40,215 nt of DNA from a virus. The notes beneath the pieces are model-generated. The model had not been told where the DNA came from. It was given only the letters and a program-made list of their open reading frames with translations, and did not search any database. The DNA lies in IMG/VR virus record IMGVR_UViG_3300035698_002433, positions 1 through 40,215 of that record; one strand, given 5' to 3'. Both the position numbers and the translations under genes were made by a program. Every line of letters starts with the position of its first letter. Positions within the stretch are counted from its first letter, which is position 1. This document shows, piece by piece, positions 30,123 through 38,040 of this stretch.

Positions 30123-31061
30123 ATGGGCGTACCTATGAACAGTAAAGAATGGCCACGATTTGTACTTCCGATTATACGTAAAGAATGGCAACTGCAGTTA
30201 TCTGCAATCAATTCGCCATTGGCCCCGTATTTCGGTATGGACACTTCGCTAAGTTCTGTTGAATATTCGCAAGGGATCGGTGAGTTTGGGGTGGTTCCTG
30301 AATACAACAGCGCGACAGCAGAAGGACAACCTGGTGCAATCGAATATGATGACTTCAACGCATTATATGAAACCACATTCACACATAAAGAATATGCAAA
30401 AGGTGTGGCAATTGAAAGAAAACTAATGGATGACAACCGATCAGGACAGATCAAGAGGAAAGCACAAACACTTGGCATGTCATTCGGAACTACTATCGCA
30501 ACTCACCAGTCAAGCGTGCTGAACAACGCATTTGCTGCAGGTGTAGTTGGCGGTGATGCAGTTGCGCTTTGCAGCGATTCGCACCCGGTGAACAGTGTCA
30601 GCACTGATACCTACAGCAATGCAGGATCAACCGCGATTTCTTATGCAGCGGTAAAAGACACTATGATTGCCGGACAAGATTTAGACAATGATCGTGGTTC
30701 ACCATTGCCAATTATTTATGATACTTTATATGTTCCAACTGCTTTGCAGGGAACAGCATTTGAGATCGTAAAGGCAGTTGCAAGACCAACTACAGCGGAT
30801 AATGATGCAAACGCCTTAGAATTTATGGCTGGCGCACCAATGAAAGTTGTTGTAGATCCTTATCTCACAGATGCAAACAACTGGTTTATGATAAGTAAAC
30901 CAATGTCGAACTTGCATTTGTTATGGTTCTGGCGAATAGCAGCAGAACTTGAAATGGATCCATCAAGCGACTACAACCTTGTTGCTAAATATCGTGGATA
31001 CATGCGATATAGCTTCGGTTGGGATGATGCAAGATTCGTGTTTGGACATGAAGTAACTTAA
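30123..31061 (+). CDS. Major capsid protein (HK97 fold expected)
   Basis: This 312-residue protein has a Met-rich N-terminus, an early helical segment, then FTHKEYAKGVAIERKLMDDNRSG and later EIVKAVARPTTADNDANAL, features of HK97-type capsid proteins related to Mu gpT-like subunits. It follows the scaffold and decoration genes, and an AAGGAGATATAA site would give strong expression. No protease gene is visible nearby, so maturation may proceed without a dedicated prohead protease. A perfect hairpin follows the stop codon. Confidence 0.88.
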   Translation: MGVPMNSKEWPRFVLPIIRKEWQLQLSAINSPLAPYFGMDTSLSSVEYSQGIGEFGVVPEYNSATAEGQPGAIEYDDFNALYETTFTHKEYAKGVAIERKLMDDNRSGQIKRKAQTLGMSFGTTIATHQSSVLNNAFAAGVVGGDAVALCSDSHPVNSVSTDTYSNAGSTAISYAAVKDTMIAGQDLDNDRGSPLPIIYDTLYVPTALQGTAFEIVKAVARPTTADNDANALEFMAGAPMKVVVDPYLTDANNWFMISKPMSNLHLLWFWRIAAELEMDPSSDYNLVAKYRGYMRYSFGWDDARFVFGHEVT

Positions 31062-31070
31062 TATTGAAAC

Positions 31071-31092
31071 GTGAGGGTGTAAAAACCCTCAC
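31071..31092 (+). other. 8-bp hairpin after the major capsid gene, in a 115-base spacer
   Basis: GTGAGGGT (31071-31078) and its complement (31085-31092) enclose a 6-base GTAAAA loop, 10 bases after the capsid stop. No T tract follows. The spacer up to 31176 holds further short complementary runs (TCCC/GGGA, CCC/GGG around CGAAA). It probably stabilises or separates the abundant capsid mRNA. Confidence 0.6.
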
Positions 31093-31176
31093 AAATTCCA
31101 TTCCCTTGTGGGACGAGTAAATTGCGCAACCATGCGTGTAAATCCCCGAAAGGGTACTTAGGAAAAGGAAAAAATA

Positions 31177-31830
31177 ATGGGAAAGACACATTTTAGTGGA
31201 CCAGTTGTAGTAGGAAAGACTGGTGCAGATGGAACTGCTTTAATAGGTGGGATTGGAACAAACGCTGATCGAGAAACTACAGCAACAGCAAGTGCTAATT
31301 TCTTAGAATATCGATTAGAAAACTCCGCAACTTCCGGTGATAATCGCGGTATGTATTTGCGCTTATATATGACTGGTGCTGGTGGCGGTGGTGAAGCTGC
31401 ACGCATTTTCACAACCGTTGAAGATGTTGCTGCAGGAACAGCACACGGAGCGCACATTTCATTGAACTTTGGTACTTCTGGAACCGTAACTGGCCAGGGT
31501 GTTGCTGCAAGATGTACTCTACATCTTCCAAATACAGCACTGACAAGCAACGTAACAATGTCAGCGGTACAAGCAGAAATCTATTCTGATGGATCAAACG
31601 CTGATCCAGGTGGATCAACTATTCTTAGTTTATTCAGAGCAGTCAATGGTGGACATGCTGATGGCATGGCCGATGTTGATGATGATGCGGTTTTCTTTGA
31701 TGTACAGGGATTTGCTGATGCAACTGGTAATTTATTCCTTAGCACAGCACCTTCAACATTAGCAGCTTCGTTACGCTGCCGGGTTGGAACTACAACTTAC
31801 TACTTACCGTTATACAGCGGTTCATCTTAA
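31177..31830 (+). CDS. Virion structural protein, beta-rich (217 residues)
   Basis: This protein is Gly/Ala/Thr-rich with a strong beta pattern and begins MGKTHFSGPVVVGKTG, as many phage capsid-accessory proteins do. It includes GAGGGGEAARIFTTVEDVAAG and a Pro-containing centre. Position directly after the major capsid protein and its structured spacer suggests a head decoration or fibre. Composition resembles structural rather than enzymatic proteins. No named family is certain. Confidence 0.65.
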   Translation: MGKTHFSGPVVVGKTGADGTALIGGIGTNADRETTATASANFLEYRLENSATSGDNRGMYLRLYMTGAGGGGEAARIFTTVEDVAAGTAHGAHISLNFGTSGTVTGQGVAARCTLHLPNTALTSNVTMSAVQAEIYSDGSNADPGGSTILSLFRAVNGGHADGMADVDDDAVFFDVQGFADATGNLFLSTAPSTLAASLRCRVGTTTYYLPLYSGSS

Positions 31831-31835
31831 TAATA

Positions 31836-31853
31836 TGGGGGAGAAATCCCCCA
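31836..31853 (+). other. 7-bp hairpin with GAAA tetraloop
   Basis: TGGGGGA (31836-31842) pairs with TCCCCCA (31847-31853) around a GAAA tetraloop, a highly stable RNA form. It sits in the 33-base gap between two structural genes, immediately upstream of the AAAGG ribosome binding site for 31864. No T tract follows. It may protect or punctuate the mRNA, or modulate translation. Confidence 0.65.
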
Positions 31854-31863
31854 GAAAGGTACT

Positions 31864-32541
31864 ATGAACAAACTTGTGATCGTAGGCGCAGAAGAACACA
31901 CAAGAGATAATGCACCTTGGGACGATAAGAGTTTTGACATCTGGACATTTACGCATCATGCACACGCTAAATGGTGCAAACGATTTGATGCAGTTATCGA
32001 GGTCCATAATAAGAATTTTTACATGAAAGGATACCATGATAAGGAATACTTTGAATGGTTGAAAAACATTGAACAACCTGTTTACATTATAGATGCACAC
32101 GCTGATATAAAAAGCGCAGTTCAATATCCTTTTGATGAAATAAAAAAGAAGTTGTTGGCAAATATTACAGTCAGCGATAAACCAATTGAAAACTTTTGTT
32201 CATCTGCTGATTACACGCTCGCGCTCGCAATCTATAAAGGATATAAAAGTATAGACATTTACGGGATTGAAATGGCGCACAGCAGCGAATATAAAAACCA
32301 ACAATCCAGCTTTACATTCTGGGTTGGAGTTGCCATAGCAAACGGTGTGAAAGTTAATCTGAATTGTACAAGTGGATTATTTAAGAAACCGCTTTATGGA
32401 ACGCAAGACGTAATGACAGAAAGAGTAAAAGATTATGTCAAAGGAATGAAACAACAGATCACGGATTTAGACACAAAAGCAAAGATGTTAGATGGTGCTT
32501 TGAAATTTGCTGATCAGCTTATTGAAGATTCTAAACTATAG
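31864..32541 (+). CDS. Rossmann-like protein of unknown role (possibly DUF115-like)
   Basis: This 225-residue protein begins NKLVIVGAEEHTRDNAPWDD, a nucleotide- or sugar-binding type start, with later FCSSADYTLALAIYKGYKSIDIYGIEM and SEYKNQQ. I recall related phage proteins with the pattern S-S-x-x-Y-x-x-A-L-A-x-x-x-G-x-x-x-I-x-x-Y-G-x-x-M; they are loosely like DUF115 proteins, some of which are tied to glycosylation. It is probably an enzyme rather than a structural protein, unusual between capsid genes. The last ~40 residues are helical. Confidence in function is low. Confidence 0.5.
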   Translation: MNKLVIVGAEEHTRDNAPWDDKSFDIWTFTHHAHAKWCKRFDAVIEVHNKNFYMKGYHDKEYFEWLKNIEQPVYIIDAHADIKSAVQYPFDEIKKKLLANITVSDKPIENFCSSADYTLALAIYKGYKSIDIYGIEMAHSSEYKNQQSSFTFWVGVAIANGVKVNLNCTSGLFKKPLYGTQDVMTERVKDYVKGMKQQITDLDTKAKMLDGALKFADQLIEDSKL

Positions 32542-32551
32542 AAAGGCAACA

Positions 32552-32746
32552 ATGTATAAATTCAATCAAGACGTACAATCACTTGCAACAGGAAAAGATT
32601 ACAAGAAAGGCCAGATGGTTCCACCGGACTTTAACGTTTCACAATTTATGATAGACAAGAAAGCAGTGGTAAAAGTGAAGGAACCTAAGAAAGATAAAGA
32701 AGAAATACCTGCAGAAACAAAGATCGATAAAGACGATCAGGAGTAA
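32552..32746 (+). CDS. Small charged protein (64 residues)
   Basis: The start is ATG 32552, after GAAAGGCAAC; an in-frame start at 32507 would overlap the previous gene. The product begins MYKFNQDVQSL and ends in a Lys/Glu/Asp-rich tail with no defined fold. Small proteins with such a tail are common between head-protein genes. No function is assigned. Confidence 0.6.
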   Translation: MYKFNQDVQSLATGKDYKKGQMVPPDFNVSQFMIDKKAVVKVKEPKKDKEEIPAETKIDKDDQE

Positions 32747-32750
32747 TAAT

Positions 32751-33143
32751 ATGGGAAAAGGATCAGCAGTAGGAACGTTACAAGTAGCAACGGTAATAAC
32801 AAAGACCACACAAACATTGATGGGTGCAGAAGTAAAATGTGCCGGATATGATTTTATCACTTTGTTCCTTGATTATGTAAAAGGCGATGAAACAGGCGTT
32901 CTTGTTCAAGCACATTTCTTATGGGCTACAGGTGGAACTGAATATCAAGATCAAGATTGGACAGCAGCAGCCGGAACTAAATCATCTACCGCAAACGAAT
33001 ACACAGCGACAGCATCAGGAAATCATTACATTACTTTTGATCTTCGTGGTCAAGACTTTGTGAGATTTACGCAAGGTGGATCTAACAATGATGGAACGCC
33101 AACAGGAACTTTGGCAGCAACTTATTTAATGAAAGGTTGGTAA
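32751..33143 (+). CDS. Beta-rich virion protein candidate (130 residues)
   Basis: This 130-residue protein has alternating hydrophobic strands and turns, ending F-D-L-R-G-Q-D-F-V-R-F-T-Q-G-G-S. It resembles a small beta-sandwich or fibre-base domain. It is followed by the lectin-like protein, and the N-terminal half of that protein has a related strand pattern, so they may act together at the capsid surface. The family is not known. AGGAGTAATA precedes the ATG. Confidence 0.6.
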   Translation: MGKGSAVGTLQVATVITKTTQTLMGAEVKCAGYDFITLFLDYVKGDETGVLVQAHFLWATGGTEYQDQDWTAAAGTKSSTANEYTATASGNHYITFDLRGQDFVRFTQGGSNNDGTPTGTLAATYLMKGW

Positions 33144-33153
33144 GGAGTAATCT

Positions 33154-34623
33154 ATGGCTATGAATGAAAGCCTTGAATCATCATTAGGTGATTCGAAAAT
33201 AACAGATGCAGACGTAGTATTATACGATTCTGATGGAAACGCGATTGATAGTCATTTAGATGCGGATGGTGGTTATCATATTGGTGTTGCAATTACTCAA
33301 GCTGTATTTGCGGATTCTAACAATTCAAGCACAGACAATCTTGATTCTGAAAACTCTTATACGTTTACCGGAACAGCCACATCAACACTTGGCGTTGTTG
33401 GTCTGCAATGGTCGCTAAAGACAGATCAGAATGCAACTGTTTATATCGAAGAATCGCCGGATGGAGAAAATTGGGACATAAGCTATCCGTTTGACTATAT
33501 AGCTTCTAAAGGTGGACGCGGTGAAACGGTCCAGGCTACACAAGCATATTGGCGAATTCGTGTTGTTCTTACAGTAGAAACGGATACAAATTATTTTAGG
33601 CTTGATGGAATACTATGTCCTGTTGCTACGCCACTTCCAAGTTCTTTGAGTGCCGACGGAAGATTGAAGTCTGAATGCCACATATCAAGTCAGGATGATA
33701 GACACGTTTGGGTAAATCCAACAAGTGAATTAGCTATCAGTCCTGTTTACAGATTAGTAGGTACGACCTTCATTGGAGATGCAATAGATGCTAATTTCTG
33801 GGACGGAACGACTGGATTAGCGAATGATGGAACCGCAGCACAGACAGGTGGTATTCTTACGATTACTACGAGTGCAACTTCCGAAGGGTCTTCTAAAGTT
33901 ACAAGTGTAAGAAAAGGCAGATTCGTTGCAGGTTCAGCACTGTTACTATCAGGTGCTGTGAACTGGGTAACAGCAGGAACTACAAGTAACGTCAGGAGAG
34001 TAGGGGCTTTTACCACTACTGATGGATACTTCATGCAGTTGAATGGAACAACCTTTAGCGTAGGAACGAGAATATCTAGTTCTGATACTCTAGTTGATAG
34101 TGGAAGTTTCAGCGGTGTGTATGGTTCTACTTGGACTCCTACAGCAAATACCTATTATAAGTTTTCAATAGAGTGGACTCCGTTGGCAGTTTTCTATTAT
34201 ATAAATGATAAGCTGCTCCACAAAACAGCAGGTGCAGGTTTGTCAGCCACTCCAACTCTACCTATATGCATTGAGAATACGAATGGAGCAATTACAACTG
34301 ACGTTTCTTTCAAGTGCTTAGGTCTTTATATTGCAAGACAAGGAGAACTAACAACTAATCCGACATACTATCATTTATCCGGGGATGCCGATACACATGT
34401 CCTAAAACTTGGCGCAGGTGTTTTACACAGCATATTATTCAATAACGTAACAGGAACAAGGCTGACTATCTATGACGGTGTATCTGCCGCAGGTAAGGTG
34501 GTCGGGATAATTACAACTACGTCAGGTTCTATCGGTCAATGGACATTTGGCGTTCCGTTCAGCGATGGTTTGACACTTGTTACTGTTGGTAATGGATTTG
34601 ATTGTACAGTGGTTTACGAATAA
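33154..34623 (+). CDS. Virion protein with lectin-like (concanavalin/LamG-type) centre
   Basis: This 489-residue protein has an N-terminal beta domain (residues ~1-165), then a jelly-roll-like region at ~190-400 whose pattern (FWDGTTGLANDGTAAQTGGILTI, a strand ending YFMQLNGTTF, and YYKFSIEWTPLAVFYYINDKLLH) resembles concanavalin A/LamG-type sugar-binding folds. The C-terminal ~90 residues are another beta domain. It lies in the head gene block, before the connector genes, so it may be a capsid fibre that binds host glycans or mucin-like polymers. This is inferred; no ligand residues can be proved. Confidence 0.6.
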   Translation: MAMNESLESSLGDSKITDADVVLYDSDGNAIDSHLDADGGYHIGVAITQAVFADSNNSSTDNLDSENSYTFTGTATSTLGVVGLQWSLKTDQNATVYIEESPDGENWDISYPFDYIASKGGRGETVQATQAYWRIRVVLTVETDTNYFRLDGILCPVATPLPSSLSADGRLKSECHISSQDDRHVWVNPTSELAISPVYRLVGTTFIGDAIDANFWDGTTGLANDGTAAQTGGILTITTSATSEGSSKVTSVRKGRFVAGSALLLSGAVNWVTAGTTSNVRRVGAFTTTDGYFMQLNGTTFSVGTRISSSDTLVDSGSFSGVYGSTWTPTANTYYKFSIEWTPLAVFYYINDKLLHKTAGAGLSATPTLPICIENTNGAITTDVSFKCLGLYIARQGELTTNPTYYHLSGDADTHVLKLGAGVLHSILFNNVTGTRLTIYDGVSAAGKVVGIITTTSGSIGQWTFGVPFSDGLTLVTVGNGFDCTVVYE

Positions 34624-34632
34624 AAGGATAAT

Positions 34633-35010
34633 ATGACATACTCTTTTGATGCAAGTTTAGCTGATGATGTTTCTTTGACGCGTTTTCATATTGGGGATAA
34701 TAGCGCTGATGGTTATTACCTGGAAGATGAAACTATCCAATATTTTGTAACTGCCGGATCTGTTGGTTCAGCTTCGATTGAGTGCATAAAATATATTATT
34801 TCACAACTAAGCCAGCCGGACTTCAAACTTGATTGGATGAGTGTTAATAATAACGATAAAGCCAGGGAAGGGTATCAAAACCTGCTGGACAAGAAAGTTG
34901 TTGAATTTGGATTGCCACTTTACACAGCATCAAGCACCATTTCACAGCCTTATCGTGCGGATAGTAAACAAGATAGTGATGTAGGAGTTTATGATGGTTC
35001 TACCCAATAA
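34633..35010 (+). CDS. Head-tail connector (gp6/gp15-like adaptor)
   Basis: This 125-residue protein is mostly helical, with MTYSFDASLADDVSLTRFHIGD at the start, typical of head-tail adaptor proteins (HK97 gp6, SPP1 gp15 group). The central helix has CIKYIISQLSQP. It should bind the portal and form the first connector ring. Position at the start of the connector cluster fits. An AAAAGGATAAT site precedes the start. Confidence 0.72.
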   Translation: MTYSFDASLADDVSLTRFHIGDNSADGYYLEDETIQYFVTAGSVGSASIECIKYIISQLSQPDFKLDWMSVNNNDKAREGYQNLLDKKVVEFGLPLYTASSTISQPYRADSKQDSDVGVYDGSTQ

Positions 35011-35392
35011 ACGACTTGTAACACGCCTGCAGTCCAGGGTGAAAAAAGGATTCTTTGTTGATACTGCTGCGTTGCTGGTTAAATCGATTGATACTTACGA
35101 TGAATACGGACAGCCAACATACACAGAATCGGAAGATGAATTCAAGTGTAACTTCACAGAAAAGCCTTCAAAGGAAACTTGGAAAGGATACGCTGATATT
35201 GAAGAAATAAATGCAGAGGTTCGGTTTGTCAGTGATAAGCCAACCAAAGGAGATCGATTCAAACTAAAGAGCATGTTCAATAGGCCTAATTGGGAAGAAC
35301 AACGGTTCACAGAACAGACATTTGAAATTATCGCTATTCGTGATCGTGATGTATTTGGTTATGTGTGCGCATTGAAAGAGGTTCAGATATGA
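34991..35392 (+). CDS. Head-tail stopper / closure protein candidate
   Basis: This 133-residue protein overlaps the adaptor gene by 20 bases. The beta-rich body includes SIDTYDEYGQPTYTESEDEFKC, then EVRFVSDKPTKGDRFKL and FTEQTFEIIAIRDRD, the pattern of head closure (stopper) proteins such as SPP1 gp16. These seal the connector after packaging. Two in-frame ATGs at 34991 and 34994 are equally plausible starts. Confidence 0.68.
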   Translation: MMVLPNKRLVTRLQSRVKKGFFVDTAALLVKSIDTYDEYGQPTYTESEDEFKCNFTEKPSKETWKGYADIEEINAEVRFVSDKPTKGDRFKLKSMFNRPNWEEQRFTEQTFEIIAIRDRDVFGYVCALKEVQI

Positions 35393-35769
35393 GCATTACC
35401 ATTGATGATTCTGGATTTGTTGCAGCAGTGAAAAGTATAAGGCTTACTGTTGGCGATATGGTTAATATTGCTGGTGCCGGATCTGCTATTGTGAAAGGCG
35501 TTCAGAAAACACTTGTTCCTGTTGATACTGCAGCCACAAAGACAAGCATAAATGATCATTACATTATCAGCACAAAATTGAAAATAGAAGATGACATTGG
35601 ACCGGAAACAGACTATGCACCTTATATCGAATATGGATTAGTAACTAAACCGAATTATCCAATTCAACCGTTTGTAGTGCCTTCTGCAACCGGGAGCAAT
35701 AAGTCAAGAACACTAAACGCAATCACTAAAGCATACGGAATATTTCTAAGGAAAAAATGGCCGACATAA
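35389..35769 (+). CDS. HK97 gp10-like tail component / tail completion protein
   Basis: The start is ATG 35389, overlapping the stopper TGA; an earlier in-frame ATG at 35365 lacks a ribosome binding site. The 126-residue protein has SAIVKGVQKTLVPVDTAATKTSI, then YAPYIEYG and NYPIQPFVVPSA, a good match in pattern to HK97 gp10-like proteins. These act at the head-tail interface. It overlaps the next gene by 13 bases. Confidence 0.8.
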   Translation: MSITIDDSGFVAAVKSIRLTVGDMVNIAGAGSAIVKGVQKTLVPVDTAATKTSINDHYIISTKLKIEDDIGPETDYAPYIEYGLVTKPNYPIQPFVVPSATGSNKSRTLNAITKAYGIFLRKKWPT

Positions 35770-36146
35770 CATCGAGTTTGCGAACATTCGTATTAGAGGA
35801 TCCAAGTATATCTTCTGCTTTTGGTGTGCGGATTTATGTTGTAAAAGCACCGGATACAGAAACATATCCTTTTTCAATTATTAGAGTTGTTACAGATCAA
35901 CCAGCATACACACAGAATGGCGAAACGTTAAGGGAAACAATAGTTCATATAGATACTTATGACACAGAACTTTCAGACTGTATTACTAATGCAAAGCTGA
36001 TCAGATCGAAATTGACTGGTTATAAAGGATTAATGGGTGATATTGAAGTAGGCGCAATATTTGTTAGGGACGGAATACAGGAATGGTCACCTGATGTAAG
36101 AAGATTTAGAATGTTCAATCAATACGACATAAAATGGACGGTATAA
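35757..36146 (+). CDS. Tail terminator protein candidate
   Basis: This 129-residue protein has the DUF3168/minor-tail pattern: an N-terminal helix, VYVVKAPDTETYPFSIIRV-like strands and a helix with ITNAKLIRSKL, then strands ending F-N-Q-Y-D-I-K-W-T-V. It should cap the tail tube and join head and tail. Position after the gp10-like gene is standard. The first codons overlap the upstream gene. Confidence 0.75.
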   Translation: MADITSSLRTFVLEDPSISSAFGVRIYVVKAPDTETYPFSIIRVVTDQPAYTQNGETLRETIVHIDTYDTELSDCITNAKLIRSKLTGYKGLMGDIEVGAIFVRDGIQEWSPDVRRFRMFNQYDIKWTV

Positions 36147-36419
36147 ATGGGATATAAGAGGAAAGAGAAAATAAAAGAAGAAATGCCACAGGTAGGCGTA
36201 AAGCCGGAGGTAAAAAGGAAACCGATAAAGAAAGTAGTTGTTAAGAAGGTTGAAAAGCCGTTTACCGTTCTTATGTGGAATGGTATTAAAGAGGTTTATG
36301 CCTGCACGAAATGTGAAAGGCAAGAGGATAAGAAAGATGATGCAGTTCTGCATTATTTATCTCATTATCCTAAACAGGAAAGAAGTAAAATATTAGATAA
36401 TTTAGTAAAGGAGTTATAA
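36147..36419 (+). CDS. Small basic protein with zinc-finger-like end
   Basis: This 90-residue protein has a very basic Lys/Pro-rich N-terminal half and a C-terminal C-x-x-C-x(n)-H-x-x-x-H motif (YACTKCERQE, then VLHYLSHYP), like a single C2H2 finger. It lies between the tail terminator and tail tube genes, an odd place for a DNA-binding protein. The start abuts the upstream stop. Function unknown. Confidence 0.62.
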   Translation: MGYKRKEKIKEEMPQVGVKPEVKRKPIKKVVVKKVEKPFTVLMWNGIKEVYACTKCERQEDKKDDAVLHYLSHYPKQERSKILDNLVKEL

Positions 36420-36782
36420 ATGGCAAGAGTAGTAATTACCCCACAAAGCGTAGTAGAACCGTTTGGCGCAGTAACAGCAGGTGCGTTAGACATTACATTC
36501 GCTGCAAGTGATGCGTCCGATGGAAACACGCTTGCAATTACAGGTAAAGAATTATTATTGGCTTTCAATGACGGATCTGTTGCGTATGAGCTGACCATTG
36601 ATAGTGTAGATGATGAAAAAGGCCGACAGGACGATATTACCGCATACAGCATGGCTGTTGGCGATTATGTTGCTTTTGGTGGTGGACTTACCACATCAAA
36701 GGGTTGGATACAATCAGGCGGTGTTTTAAATATTGACACGAATAATGCAGACATATTAGTAGCTGGATTGAGATTACCATAA
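36420..36782 (+). CDS. Beta-rich structural protein (120 residues)
   Basis: This 120-residue protein is rich in Ala, Thr, Gly and Asp, with a regular strand pattern and little charge. It lies directly upstream of the tail tube gene, and a strong AAAGGAGTTATAA-type ribosome binding site drives it. It could be a tail or capsid decoration protein with an Ig-like fold; I do not recognise a named family. The C-terminus VAGLRLP resembles the end of several small structural proteins. Confidence 0.58.
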   Translation: MARVVITPQSVVEPFGAVTAGALDITFAASDASDGNTLAITGKELLLAFNDGSVAYELTIDSVDDEKGRQDDITAYSMAVGDYVAFGGGLTTSKGWIQSGGVLNIDTNNADILVAGLRLP

Positions 36783-36793
36783 AGGAGTAAACT

Positions 36794-37228
36794 ATGACAA
36801 CGAATGCATGGTGGGCTTATGGGTCCACGTTCAAGTTAGGCGATGGCGCGACATCAGAAGCATTTACCGCTGTTGCCGAAGTAAGGGATATTGACGGTCC
36901 GAGTATTACAAGAGATAGCATCGAAGTAACTAACCAGGATAGCACAAGCGGTTGGCGCGAGAAAATATCAGGCTGGCGTGATGGTGATACGATCACCGTT
37001 CAAGCTAACTGGTTGCCAAGCGATACTTCACAAGATGGCACCACTGGCATGTGGGAACATTTCAATGATAATGACAACCATAATTACCAGGTTGTTACAC
37101 CAACTGCAGTTGGAATCACAATTTCATTCGCTGGTCATATTTCCGGCTTCCCTTTGAACTTACCACTTGAAGAACAAGGACAAGTTGAATTTGAAATTAC
37201 TATATCCGGTGCAGTAACAATAGCATAA
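36794..37228 (+). CDS. Major tail (tube) protein
   Basis: This 144-residue protein has the tube-protein pattern: FKLGDGATSEAFTAVAEVRDIDGPSI, then TNQDSTSGWREKISGWRDG and PLNLPLEEQGQVEFEITISG. These lines are typical of TP901-1/lambda gpV-type tail tube proteins. Hexameric rings stack to form the non-contractile tail. It has AAAGGAGTAAAC upstream and precedes the chaperone pair, as is standard. Confidence 0.9.
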   Translation: MTTNAWWAYGSTFKLGDGATSEAFTAVAEVRDIDGPSITRDSIEVTNQDSTSGWREKISGWRDGDTITVQANWLPSDTSQDGTTGMWEHFNDNDNHNYQVVTPTAVGITISFAGHISGFPLNLPLEEQGQVEFEITISGAVTIA

Positions 37229-37243
37229 ATAGAAAGGAAAGAA

Positions 37244-37630
37244 ATGCCTTTATCAAAAGAGCAAATATTAAATATTAGCGACATAAAAATTAAAGAATTG
37301 AAAGTGCCTATTTGGAAAGACACTGTTTATATTAGACAGCTAACGCGCGGACAGCAGGATGAATACTTAAAGTTACAGTTTAGCAAAACATCTATGCAGC
37401 AGCAAAAAAAAGAGCAGAAGATAAATAGTGAAGTTGATCTGTTCGGACACGATGCTTTCATCTGTGCATGTGGAATTAGTGATGCAGAGGGAAAGCCTAT
37501 ATTCACCCGCGCTGATATAAAAAAGCTGGAAGAAAAGAACGGTGAAGCGATCGGGTTTATTGCATCAGAGATTATTGAATTCTCTGGCATGGGTAAAGAC
37601 GTTGAGGAACTTGAGAAACTAAAAAACTAA
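37244..37630 (+). CDS. Tail assembly chaperone (G protein)
   Basis: This 128-residue protein ends with TAA directly after the slippery site. It has a PLSKEQILNISDIKIKELKVPIWKD start and a DAFICACGISDAEGKPIFTRADIKKL segment, the pattern of siphovirus G-type chaperones. With its frameshifted form it coats the tape measure protein during tail assembly. The gene lies between the tube and tape measure genes and overlaps the frameshifted product. Confidence 0.88.
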   Translation: MPLSKEQILNISDIKIKELKVPIWKDTVYIRQLTRGQQDEYLKLQFSKTSMQQQKKEQKINSEVDLFGHDAFICACGISDAEGKPIFTRADIKKLEEKNGEAIGFIASEIIEFSGMGKDVEELEKLKN

Positions 37631-38022
37631 TAACCAACCCTGATAGGATATTTGAACACAGATTAGGGTTGGCTTTAGGAAAGTCATTGTCAGAGATTCG
37701 GTCATTGCCAGGTGAAGAGTTTGAATCATGGCAGCTGTTTTACATGATAGAACCATGGGGTTGGCATGATAACGAATATAGAACAGGTGCAGTATTGGCA
37801 ATGTTGAATAACGTCAATATAAGTAAAAAGAAAGACATAAAGAAAGAAGTAGATTATATGCGTGATATGCCTGATCTAATTATGAAAGCATATAGAAACA
37901 TGGGCACGAAAGACAAAATGCGCGAGAAGTTACTAAAAGCGAGCATTGATGAACGCAGACAGATGATTGCTAAAGCGTTTGGAACAATGGCAAAAGAGGT
38001 GAGGATTGGCGAAGATAAATAA
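37244..38022 (+). CDS. Frameshifted tail assembly chaperone GT (-1 fusion)
   Basis: The second frame, open from 37627 to 38022, codes for 131 residues containing RLGLALGKSLSEIRSLPGEEFESW, typical of T-type chaperone parts. It has no good start codon or ribosome binding site. A -1 slip at 37621-37627 fuses it to the 128-residue G protein to make a ~259-residue GT. In lambda this fusion recruits the tube protein to the tape measure. The dominance of a heptamer, 6-base spacer and stem supports programmed frameshifting rather than a sequencing error. Confidence 0.88.
37621..37672 (+). promoter_or_regulatory. Programmed -1 ribosomal frameshift signal
   Basis: The slippery heptamer A AAA AAC (37621-37627) is in the correct phase with the G reading frame, just before its TAA. 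After a 6-base spacer, CCAACCCT (37634-37641) pairs with AGGGTTGG (37665-37672), extendable to 11 bp with GAT/ATT, enclosing a 17-base loop. This combination is the classical -1 frameshift signal. Confidence 0.92.
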
Positions 38023-38040
38023 TATAACCGGAGGTGCACT

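Noticed and set aside
37669-38022. Separate gene starting at TTG 37669 for the T-type chaperone
   Set aside because: No ribosome binding site; the frameshift signal and open frame back to 37627 show it is the second part of GT.
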